From positions 248,001-312,000 of the forward strand of contig JAUIMB010000003.1 in NCBI GenBank assembly GCA_030432635.1: a stretch of DNA of 64,000 nucleotides, written 5' to 3'. Source of the stretch: Bacteroidia bacterium (GTDB taxonomy: Bacteria; Bacteroidota; Bacteroidia; Flavobacteriales; Flavobacteriaceae). This document shows positions 53,248-59,763 of the stretch, in pieces (within the stretch, counting starts at the first letter, position 1; every line of letters starts with the position of its first letter). The position numbers were made by a program, and so were the translations under genes. The notes beneath the pieces are model-generated. The model was given only the letters and a program-made list of their open reading frames with translations. It did not search any database and was not told the DNA's origin.

Positions 53248-54534
53248 TTGCCTAAAAAAGATCCATACGCAGCACTGCGCTACAGAGAGTTCAATATTTT
53301 TATTTTAGTCCGATTTGCTTTAGTGTTTGCTTGGTCCATGCAATTCGTGATAATTGAATGGCAAGTCTACGCCTTGACCAAAGACCCAATATATATTGGC
53401 ATTATTGGTTTAATGGAAATTATCCCAGCTTTAAGCATGGCATTGTTTGCAGGACATATTGTTGATCAGCGAGAAAAACGAAACTTATTAGCCACTTGTA
53501 TCGCCTTATTTTCCTTGATTAGCTTTGGGCTATTTTGGATTACTTCGCCATCAATTACAGCGAGTTGGTCTGTAAACCACATTTTATATTGCATCTATGG
53601 CTTTGTGTTTTTTGGAGGCTTGTTGCGATCCTTTTTTGGGCCGACTATCTTTTCTTTAGTTGCTTTGATCGTTCCGAAAAAGGTCTATCCAAATGCAGCT
53701 ACTTGGAATAGTTCAACATGGCAAATGGCTCGTGTTTTGGGTGTAACTTTTGCGGGCTTTTCTATTGGTTGGCTTGGTGTCGATGATCAATCAGGTGTAC
53801 ATTGGTCACTTTGTATTGTCTTTGTTTTGGTCATGTTTTCATTAGCGATGTTATATCGAATAAATCGAAAACCGATTCTAAATCCCAATATTGGAGAGCC
53901 AGTGGTTAAGAGTTTAAAGGAAGGCGTATCGTTTGTGTTTAAAACCAAAGCCATTCTTGGTGCACTGACTTTAGACATGATTTCTGTATTATTTGGAGGT
54001 GCTATTGCCTTAGCAGCTGTTTTTGCTACCGATATTTTAAACGTCGGTTCGGAAGGCTTCGGAATACTTGTAGCGGCTCCAAATGTTGGGTCATTTTTAA
54101 CAATGTTGGTGACAGCTTATATTCCGATTGTTAGAAAGGCTGGGATGAAGTTACTCGTTGCTGTGTTCGGTTTTGGTTTGAGCATCATTGCTTTTGGGTT
54201 ATCTACTATTTTTTGGATTTCAGTTGCGGCACTCTTCCTTAGTGGTGTGTTTGATGGTGTATCGATGGTAATTCGTCAAACCATACTTCAGCTAAAAACG
54301 CCAGATCATATGAGAGGTCGTGTTTCATCAGTTAATTCTATGTTTGTTGGGTCATCCAATGAATTGGGAGCTTTTGAAAGCGGACTAACAGCGAAACTTA
54401 TGGGAACAGCAACAGCAGTGGTTTTTGGAGGTACGATGACCTTAATCACGGTAATTTCGACAGCATTGGTGTCTCCAACCTTCCGTAAGTTGGATTTAAC
54501 CGAAGATATGGAGGCTAATGATAAGGAAGACTAA
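53248..54534 (+). CDS. MFS transporter (EntS/MFS_3 type)
   Basis: 428 residues, TTG start ('MPKKDPYAALRYREFNIFIL'). About twelve membrane helices are visible, with 'GIIGLMEIIPALSMALFAGHIVDQREKRNLL' carrying the loop 2-3 motif. The pattern (short N-terminus then RYREF) resembles MFS_3 exporters related to enterobactin exporter EntS. The substrate is unknown. Its stop codon is directly adjacent to the stop of the convergent lpxH. Confidence 0.85.
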   Translation: MPKKDPYAALRYREFNIFILVRFALVFAWSMQFVIIEWQVYALTKDPIYIGIIGLMEIIPALSMALFAGHIVDQREKRNLLATCIALFSLISFGLFWITSPSITASWSVNHILYCIYGFVFFGGLLRSFFGPTIFSLVALIVPKKVYPNAATWNSSTWQMARVLGVTFAGFSIGWLGVDDQSGVHWSLCIVFVLVMFSLAMLYRINRKPILNPNIGEPVVKSLKEGVSFVFKTKAILGALTLDMISVLFGGAIALAAVFATDILNVGSEGFGILVAAPNVGSFLTMLVTAYIPIVRKAGMKLLVAVFGFGLSIIAFGLSTIFWISVAALFLSGVFDGVSMVIRQTILQLKTPDHMRGRVSSVNSMFVGSSNELGAFESGLTAKLMGTATAVVFGGTMTLITVISTALVSPTFRKLDLTEDMEANDKED

Positions 54535-55299
54535 TCAAGAATAAGTCTTCAAGGTCATTTCATTTCCGTCGAAAACACCATAGGTATAATATTGAATCCA
54601 ATCACCAAGATTTATGTATTTAGATTGGTCATTGAGATCAATCTCCAAGGGTAAATGACGATGACCAAACACGAAATAATCGCGGTGTTTATGTTCTAAT
54701 TTTCGTTTGCAGTATTGAACCAACCATTCCTTGTCGTCTCCTAAAAATTTGGCATCCTCATCGCCAGAAATCATTTTGTTTTTAACCGACATATAATGCC
54801 CTAAACGCATACCAAAATCAGGATGAAGCAAACGCTTGAACAACCATTTGCAAATGGGATTTGTAAACACTTTTTTCATGCGTTTATAGCCTTTGTCTCC
54901 TGGACCCAAACCATCTCCATGACCGATAAAAAAAGTTTTATCATTAAATGTGAATTCCTTTGGTTTATGATACACAGGAATATTGAGTTCTTCCTCAAAA
55001 TAACCATTCATCCAGAGATCATGATTGCCAACAAAGTAGAAAATTGGAATTCCTGAATCTGAAATTTCAGCCAGCTTGCCTAGTGTTCTGGTAAAACCTT
55101 TTGGGACAACGCGACGATATTCCATCCAGAAATCAAATAAATCACCTAACAGAAAAATTGCTGCAGCATCTTTTTTTATGTCATCCAACCAAGCCACGAA
55201 TTTTTTTTCACGTGGAAGAGAGGCCTCTTTGGTTGGTGCACCAAGATGGTTATCACTTGAGAAGTAAATGTTCTTTCCTTTTGGTATTTGGATTTGCAT
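54535..55299 (-). CDS. lpxH: UDP-2,3-diacylglucosamine diphosphatase
   Basis: 254 residues. It hydrolyses UDP-diacylglucosamine to lipid X in lipid A synthesis. Calcineurin-type metallophosphatase motifs: 'IYFSSDNHLGAPTKEA', 'IFLLGDLFDFWMEYR', 'YFVGNHDLWMNGYF', 'FFIGHGDGLGPGDKG' and 'YFVFGHRHLPLEIDL'. Follows queD on the same strand with a palindromic element between them. Confidence 0.92.
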   Translation of the reverse strand: MQIQIPKGKNIYFSSDNHLGAPTKEASLPREKKFVAWLDDIKKDAAAIFLLGDLFDFWMEYRRVVPKGFTRTLGKLAEISDSGIPIFYFVGNHDLWMNGYFEEELNIPVYHKPKEFTFNDKTFFIGHGDGLGPGDKGYKRMKKVFTNPICKWLFKRLLHPDFGMRLGHYMSVKNKMISGDEDAKFLGDDKEWLVQYCKRKLEHKHRDYFVFGHRHLPLEIDLNDQSKYINLGDWIQYYTYGVFDGNEMTLKTYS

Positions 55300-55313
55300 A
55301 TTGTTTCCTGTTT

Positions 55314-55346
55314 AGATCTACTGGGTTTTCAAAACCAAGCAGGTCT
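55314..55346. repeat. short palindromic intergenic element (GGTTTTCAAAACC core), copy D
   Basis: A 16-pair inverted repeat with two mismatches and a single central C, arms beginning AGATCTACTGGGTTTT. It shares the core GGTTTTCAA(A/G)ACC and outer AGGT with 9397-9421. It sits between queD and lpxH. No T-run follows, so it is not a classic terminator. Confidence 0.6.
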
Positions 55347-55350
55347 CATT

Positions 55351-55800
55351 TTAATTATCTGAAGCAAACCATTGCGCATAAGACGTTGCTGTCTCTTGAA
55401 GCTTTAAGGAATGTAACTTAATATTTTCAGGTAGACGCGTCTTTATTTTTTTAGCAAAATCAATGACCATCATTTCACTTGTAGGCTGATAATCGACCAA
55501 TAACACATTATGTCCTCGGTCTTTTAATTCTTTTGCTAACTCAATGTGAGGCGTGTTTTTGTTGAAAACCGTTGCGTGATCAAAGACATTGACAATTTCC
55601 TCTTTAACGATTTTTTTAAGATCACCAAAATCGATGACCATTCCATATTTCACGTGAGAAGTGTCACCAATGGGTTGCCCTATTACAGTGACATCCAATC
55701 GGTAACTATGACCATGGACGTTTTTACATTTGCCGTCGTAACCGTAGAGCGCATGGCCAGTTTCGAAAGAAAACTGTTTAGTAATACGAATTGTACTCAT
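55351..55800 (-). CDS. queD: 6-carboxy-5,6,7,8-tetrahydropterin synthase (QueD/PTPS family)
   Basis: 149 residues. It converts dihydroneopterin triphosphate to 6-carboxytetrahydropterin in queuosine synthesis. Zinc ligands: His in 'FETGHALYGYDG' and two His in 'CKNVHGHSYRLDV', with the catalytic Cys just before. 'GMVIDFGDLK', 'NVFDHATVFN' and 'QPTSEMMVIDFAKKI' are family-typical. Its ATG overlaps the stop of a 32-codon ORF upstream (TAATG), indicating translational coupling. Confidence 0.93.
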   Translation of the reverse strand: MSTIRITKQFSFETGHALYGYDGKCKNVHGHSYRLDVTVIGQPIGDTSHVKYGMVIDFGDLKKIVKEEIVNVFDHATVFNKNTPHIELAKELKDRGHNVLLVDYQPTSEMMVIDFAKKIKTRLPENIKLHSLKLQETATSYAQWFASDN

Positions 55801-55898
55801 TACCTACGTTTGTTTCGATTAATGAAATAAACCACAACCAAAACAATTCCTAATAGGAGGAAGAGTCCATTTCCGCTTAAAAAAGACATGATATCCAT
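55800..55898 (-). CDS. 32-residue single-helix membrane peptide (missed by ORF track)
   Basis: Reads MDIMSFLSGNGLFLLLGIVL-VVVYFINRNKRR: a short N-terminus, one hydrophobic helix (about residues 12-26) and a strongly basic tail, so probably inserted with the tail in the cytoplasm. Its stop TAA shares one base with the queD start ATG. Its own start follows the stop of the 49-codon ORF after three bases (TAA ACA ATG). The tight coupling argues that it is translated. Function unknown. Confidence 0.55.
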   Translation of the reverse strand: MDIMSFLSGNGLFLLLGIVLVVVYFINRNKRR

Positions 55899-55901
55899 TG
55901 T

Positions 55902-56051
55902 TTACTTTTTAGATTTGTTTTTAAAATAGAGAAACACAAAAAATGCGATTAGTATTACCACAATATAGGGTAAATTTTGACCTATGGCATAACCAATACT
56001 ATAACCTGTATCATAAGCAGTCGAGTCTTGCAGCAGTATGCTTAGAAGCAT
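55902..56051 (-). CDS. 49-residue single-helix membrane peptide (missed by ORF track)
   Basis: A short periplasmic-type start with 'DSTAYDTGYSIGYAIGQNLP', then one membrane helix ('YIVVILIAFFVFLYF') and a lysine-rich tail ('KNKSKK'). It begins at the ATG at 56051, 25 bases past the MATE stop, with a TAACTTTG -7 box just upstream. Three bases separate it from the next small ORF. Function unknown; resembles other small bitopic peptides. Confidence 0.6.
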   Translation of the reverse strand: MLLSILLQDSTAYDTGYSIGYAIGQNLPYIVVILIAFFVFLYFKNKSKK

Positions 56052-56070
56052 TTGTTTCAAAAGTTTTGTT

Positions 56071-56078
56071 CAAAGTTA
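56071..56078 (-). promoter_or_regulatory. -7 box for the small ORF-queD unit
   Basis: Minus-strand TAACTTTG fits TAnnTTTG and overlaps the stop codon of the MATE gene. It would serve the two small ORFs and queD. Confidence 0.45.
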
Positions 56079-57410
56079 AGTCTTTTGAACAAGTGGTAAA
56101 AATAGTTGCCTGAATTTTAAGATTAATGGCACACCTCTAGCGACAATCCAAAATGTCAAGGCTATAAAGACAGCATATAATTTTAGATCGTAGTTGTCAA
56201 GTAAAAATAATATGGGTATGAACACTAATCCTGTAGAGAGTAATAAAAGGTTTCTCAAAAACTTCATCTTTCCCATACCCTTGAACATTCCATCAAAAAT
56301 AAAAGCAAGTGCACAAAAAGGTTGCATGGCCAAAACAATCCAAAACACCTTATAAAACTGTTCTAGTACCGCTTGATCCTTGGTGAAAATCGATCCAATG
56401 AAGCTATAGGATAATAATCCGATAAAGCTAAGGACAATCCCAATACCGATACCACACTTGATTAAAAACTGACTTAACTCAACGAGCTTTTTATAGTCTT
56501 TTGCACCAAGAAACTTTCCGGATAGAATATTTCCAGCACTAGCATAACCATCAATTATAAAGGCTCCAAGAAACCATAAATTAATGGCGATAGTGTATGC
56601 AGCAATATATGCTGTGCCATAGGATGTGGCAAATCGTGTCGCGAAATAGAGGGTTGCATTGAGAGCCAATGTGCGTACAAACAGATTAAGAATCATGGTA
56701 ATGAAGTTGCCAATTTCGGCATTAAACGGAAATGTAATACGCAATGTAATATCTGTTTTTTTCAATAAGAAATAAGCCGATGTTAAAGCCATGGTAATTT
56801 GAGCTATAACACTAGCCCAAGCTGCTCCCTTGATATGCATAGGTGCAATGAAACCCTCAATACCATATACAAGAACAACATCTAACACAATGTTAACGAT
56901 TGTACCCACAATCGCAATGACCATCGGGTAAAATGTGTTTTGTAAGCCTCTAAATGTTCCAAAGATGGCAATCGTGAATAAGGTGAATGGAAATCCGAAA
57001 ACTCGAATACCGTAGTAATTCACACTATAATCCAAAATGAGATTTGAAGCGTTGTACAGTTTAAATATTTGAGAAGCGAAAGGAAGTGTAACCATAATGA
57101 TTACAATGCTTAACGAGGTTATGATAAAAATAGCTTGGGCAGGAAGGTTTTTTACCTTGTCCAGTTGATTAGCTCCTAAGTGCTGTGATACGATAGATGA
57201 GATTGCACTTCGCGTTTGTCCCAATACCCAAATAAGCATCGAAATAAATGTGCCAACAATCCCTACAGCTGCTAGAGCTTCTGCCGAATTATAGTCTACG
57301 TTTCCAATAATTGCAGTGTCTGTTAATGACAGAATGGGTTCTGCTACTCCCGAAATGAGTGCAGGAATGGCCAGTTTGTTAATGCTTTTAAGAGTAATAT
57401 CTGGTTTCAA
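56076..57410 (-). CDS. MATE family efflux transporter
   Basis: 444 residues with about twelve membrane helices in two halves. The N-terminal 'KLAIPALISGVAEPILSLTDTAIIGNV' and 'AALAAVGIVGTFISMLIW'-like region is the MATE signature. It probably exports cationic drugs or metabolites in exchange for Na+ or H+. The TTG start overlaps the stop of the GNAT gene (TTGA), so the start is supported by coupling. The second half shows 'GTAYIAAYTIAINLWFLGAFIIDGYASAGNIL'. Confidence 0.92.
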   Translation of the reverse strand: MKPDITLKSINKLAIPALISGVAEPILSLTDTAIIGNVDYNSAEALAAVGIVGTFISMLIWVLGQTRSAISSIVSQHLGANQLDKVKNLPAQAIFIITSLSIVIIMVTLPFASQIFKLYNASNLILDYSVNYYGIRVFGFPFTLFTIAIFGTFRGLQNTFYPMVIAIVGTIVNIVLDVVLVYGIEGFIAPMHIKGAAWASVIAQITMALTSAYFLLKKTDITLRITFPFNAEIGNFITMILNLFVRTLALNATLYFATRFATSYGTAYIAAYTIAINLWFLGAFIIDGYASAGNILSGKFLGAKDYKKLVELSQFLIKCGIGIGIVLSFIGLLSYSFIGSIFTKDQAVLEQFYKVFWIVLAMQPFCALAFIFDGMFKGMGKMKFLRNLLLLSTGLVFIPILFLLDNYDLKLYAVFIALTFWIVARGVPLILKFRQLFLPLVQKT

Positions 57411-57907
57411 AAGATCAATTCATAACAATAAAACGGATGTTCGCTTTGCTTCGGAAAGTAAATGTTCCCTAAACGCTTGTAGCCACGAAGTTCGTAAAAT
57501 TTTTGGTTTCTATGGTTCTGTGAGAAGGTGTCCAAACGAATAGAACTATAAGATTTTTCTATGGCAAACCGTTCAGCAAAATTCATTAACTGTTGCGCAT
57601 AGCCTTGCCCTTGAAAATTTGGGTGCACTGCTAGTCGATGCACATATAGGTTATCCGCATTAGGTGTTAACCATTGTATAGGCCTATACGCTTCATCCAT
57701 CACTTTGGATATTACGATGCAGCCTATGATTCGGTTGTCAACCTCGAGAATATAAAGCTCATTTCGCTTGGCATCCTGATGAAATGCTTCAGGATTTGGG
57801 TAGCGTTCGTTCCACTGAAAAATGCCTTGGCTAATCATATGTATAGCACATGCTTTTGTTATTTCCATAATTGAAGGAATGTCTTGATACCTGCCTTTCC
57901 GAATCAT
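57407..57907 (-). CDS. GNAT-family N-acetyltransferase
   Basis: 166 residues. The acetyl-CoA binding motif A is 'VHRLAVHPNFQGQGYAQQLMNFAERFA' (about 100-126) and motif B is 'SIRLDTFSQNHRNQKFYELRGYK'. The substrate is unknown. First gene of a two-gene unit with the MATE exporter, which it overlaps by four bases, and divergent from the universal stress gene. Confidence 0.9.
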   Translation of the reverse strand: MIRKGRYQDIPSIMEITKACAIHMISQGIFQWNERYPNPEAFHQDAKRNELYILEVDNRIIGCIVISKVMDEAYRPIQWLTPNADNLYVHRLAVHPNFQGQGYAQQLMNFAERFAIEKSYSSIRLDTFSQNHRNQKFYELRGYKRLGNIYFPKQSEHPFYCYELIF

Positions 57908-57917
57908 AATTAATAAT

Positions 57918-57925
57918 TACCTTTG
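57918..57925 (+). promoter_or_regulatory. -7 box for the universal stress protein gene
   Basis: TACCTTTG fits TAnnTTTG, 43 bases before the ATG at 57969. Confidence 0.5.
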
Positions 57926-57943
57926 CCAAATAAAATTGTAGCA

Positions 57944-57951
57944 CAAAGCTA
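57944..57951 (-). promoter_or_regulatory. -7 box for the GNAT-MATE unit
   Basis: Minus-strand TAGCTTTG fits TAnnTTTG, 36 bases before the GNAT ATG. It lies 18 bases from the plus-strand box, so the two promoters cross. Confidence 0.5.
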
Positions 57952-57968
57952 CTTTTAATTCGTTACAT

Positions 57969-58766
57969 ATGAAGTCTATTTTAGTGCCTGTTGGCTCCTC
58001 AAAAAATGCTGAAAGCCATTTACAGTACGCTGTGGAATTTGCAAGAGCATTTGGAGCAAAGTTGTATGTCATTCAAATTTACAATGTTTACACCAAATCT
58101 GGGACAATGATTAAGGTCGACCATATTTTGGAGCGCGAAAGTTTGGCATTTTTAAAGGGACATGTAGAACGAATCGACACGAAAGGTGTGGAAGTTGTTG
58201 TAAAAACGTTTAAAGGAAAACTCATAGATACGTTAGAGTTGGCATGCGAAGCTCTTGAAGTGGATTTAATCATATTAGAGCCTAGAACAAACTCAATTAA
58301 AGACGAGGTCTATTTAGGAAAAACTTCAGGAAAAATTGTTAAGCAAACCAATATTCCAGCGCTAATTGTGCCTGAAGGGTATACGTACAGACCAATAGTA
58401 TCAATTTTAATGGCACTCAAATCGGCGATTATTAAAAAGGAGAATGCTCTTAATCCGTTAAAGTCAATAAAAGAGCAATACAAGTCTATTGTCAACCTTT
58501 TATTGGTAAAAACACCATATCATAACCAAGGGGATTTTGATGTTAATAACGATTTAGCGGCATTGATTACAAAGACAACCCATACCGAAAATCCAACGAC
58601 CTTTCAAGGTGTATTAGAGCACTACAAGGACAACCAACCGGATTTATTGTGTGTGGTAAGACGAAAGCGAGGGTTTTTTATTAAACTATGGGAAAGTAAT
58701 ACCATCTTAAAAAAAGACTTTTATGTTTCTAGCTTACCAGTTTTGGTACTTAGTGGATTGAAATAG
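57969..58766 (+). CDS. universal stress protein family (tandem UspA-like)
   Basis: 265 residues. The N-terminal UspA domain is clear ('SILVPVGSSKNAESHLQYAVEFARAFGAKLYVIQIY', 'VDLIILEP', 'YLGKTSGKIVKQTNIPALIVPEG'). The GxxGx-S/T ATP loop appears as 'LGKTSGKIV'. The C-terminal half (about 145-265) is a weaker second domain ending in 'DFYVSSLPVLVLSG'. Cytoplasmic, with a likely role in stress or energy sensing. tRNA-Ala follows. Confidence 0.88.
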   Translation: MKSILVPVGSSKNAESHLQYAVEFARAFGAKLYVIQIYNVYTKSGTMIKVDHILERESLAFLKGHVERIDTKGVEVVVKTFKGKLIDTLELACEALEVDLIILEPRTNSIKDEVYLGKTSGKIVKQTNIPALIVPEGYTYRPIVSILMALKSAIIKKENALNPLKSIKEQYKSIVNLLLVKTPYHNQGDFDVNNDLAALITKTTHTENPTTFQGVLEHYKDNQPDLLCVVRRKRGFFIKLWESNTILKKDFYVSSLPVLVLSGLK

Positions 58767-58774
58767 TATATTTG
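58743..58774 (+). promoter_or_regulatory. promoter of tRNA-Ala
   Basis: TTG (58743-58745), a 21-base spacer and TATATTTG (58767-58774), ending 10 bases before the mature tRNA. This is one of the clearest Bacteroidetes promoters in the window; it overlaps the end of the universal stress gene. Confidence 0.75.
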
Positions 58775-58784
58775 CCATTATTTT

Positions 58785-58858
58785 GGGGCATTAGCTCAGC
58801 TGGCTAGAGCGCTACGCTGGCAGCGTAGAGGTCATCGGTTCGACTCCGATATGCTCCA
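58785..58858 (+). tRNA. tRNA-Ala (GGC)
   Basis: Complete 74-base cloverleaf: acceptor GGGGCAT/ATGCTCC with one G-T pair and discriminator A, D-arm GCTCAGCTGGCTAGAGC, anticodon stem CTACG/CGTAG enclosing CTGGCAG, and T-arm with GGTTCGACTCC. The encoded 3' end is ACA, not CCA. Reads GCC/GCU codons. Confidence 0.96.
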
Positions 58859-58868
58859 CATGAAGCAG

Positions 58869-58895
58869 AAAACCCGTGTCATAACACGGGTTTTT
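58869..58895. terminator. terminator after tRNA-Ala
   Basis: Eleven-pair perfect stem AAAACCCGTGT/ACACGGGTTTT with a 4-base loop and T-rich tail. It could also end the convergent hydrolase transcript. Confidence 0.9.
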
Positions 58896-58903
58896 GTTTT
58901 TGA

Positions 58904-59761
58904 TTAGGCACCATCTATAGTTTCTTGAATAAATGCAATGGTATGGTCTACAACATGTTTTAGCGCTTTGGGTAGTTTTTGTTCTTCCCAAGGGTGTTTT
59001 GCACCGAAAACATGATTGGAATTCTCTATAACAATCAATCGGCTTTTTGGGCTCCAGGATTTCAAGGTTTTAGCTTCTTCAAACCCAACAGAAGGGTCAT
59101 CAATGGCATGAACAATAAGCACAGGAACCTCTACTCGTTTTATGGAAGCTTCGATATTCAAACGTTTTTCATTGGCTTTGTAGTCTTCGTAAAACTGATA
59201 CTTATGAGGCATTTGTTGTTTTGTCCGTCCGTTTAGAACATATTTGACACCATCTTTTCGCCATTGTTCTAAGTCTCCAGTGGTTGAAGTTCTCTTTCCA
59301 AACTCACATACACTAGCCCAAGTTATCAATTTGGTGATACGTTTATCTTCCGAGGACTTAATAATTGATATTCCACCACCTCGTGAATGACCAATAACCG
59401 AAATATTCTTGTCGTTAATATGATTGTGGTATTCGAAACTTTCTGAAGTAAGTAGATTTAATATAGCATCGAGGTCATCCAACTCCTTAGTGTAATTATT
59501 TTCAGCAAAGGCTTCCAAATCGGGAAAATCGATAGGATTGTCAATCGTTCCACCATTATGGGAAAAGTTGAACTTGACAAAGAAAAACCCCAAATCACAA
59601 AATCGCTGAGCGACAAGATCCCAACTTCCCCAATCCTTGAAGCCTTTGTAACCATGGCAAAAAACAACCAGAGGTTTGCGTTCAGTGTTGGTTAAAAAAA
59701 AGGCATCCCAAACGATTGGTTTTTTATTATTTCTATATAGTACCTGGTTTTTCAGTTGCAT
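58904..59761 (-). CDS. alpha/beta hydrolase (dienelactone-hydrolase-like)
   Basis: 285 residues from the ATG at 59761; the ORF track's TTG is two codons earlier. Oxyanion-hole segment 'VVFCHGYKGFKDWGSW', nucleophile elbow 'SVIGHSRGGGISIIK', Asp in 'PVLIVHAIDDPSVGF' and His in 'VIENSNHVFG' make a complete triad. Cytoplasmic, since no signal peptide. It begins two bases after the stop of the AddB-like gene, so it is cotranscribed with a DNA repair nuclease. The pairing has no obvious meaning. Confidence 0.9.
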   Translation of the reverse strand: MQLKNQVLYRNNKKPIVWDAFFLTNTERKPLVVFCHGYKGFKDWGSWDLVAQRFCDLGFFFVKFNFSHNGGTIDNPIDFPDLEAFAENNYTKELDDLDAILNLLTSESFEYHNHINDKNISVIGHSRGGGISIIKSSEDKRITKLITWASVCEFGKRTSTTGDLEQWRKDGVKYVLNGRTKQQMPHKYQFYEDYKANEKRLNIEASIKRVEVPVLIVHAIDDPSVGFEEAKTLKSWSPKSRLIVIENSNHVFGAKHPWEEQKLPKALKHVVDHTIAFIQETIDGA

Positions 59762-59763
59762 TA

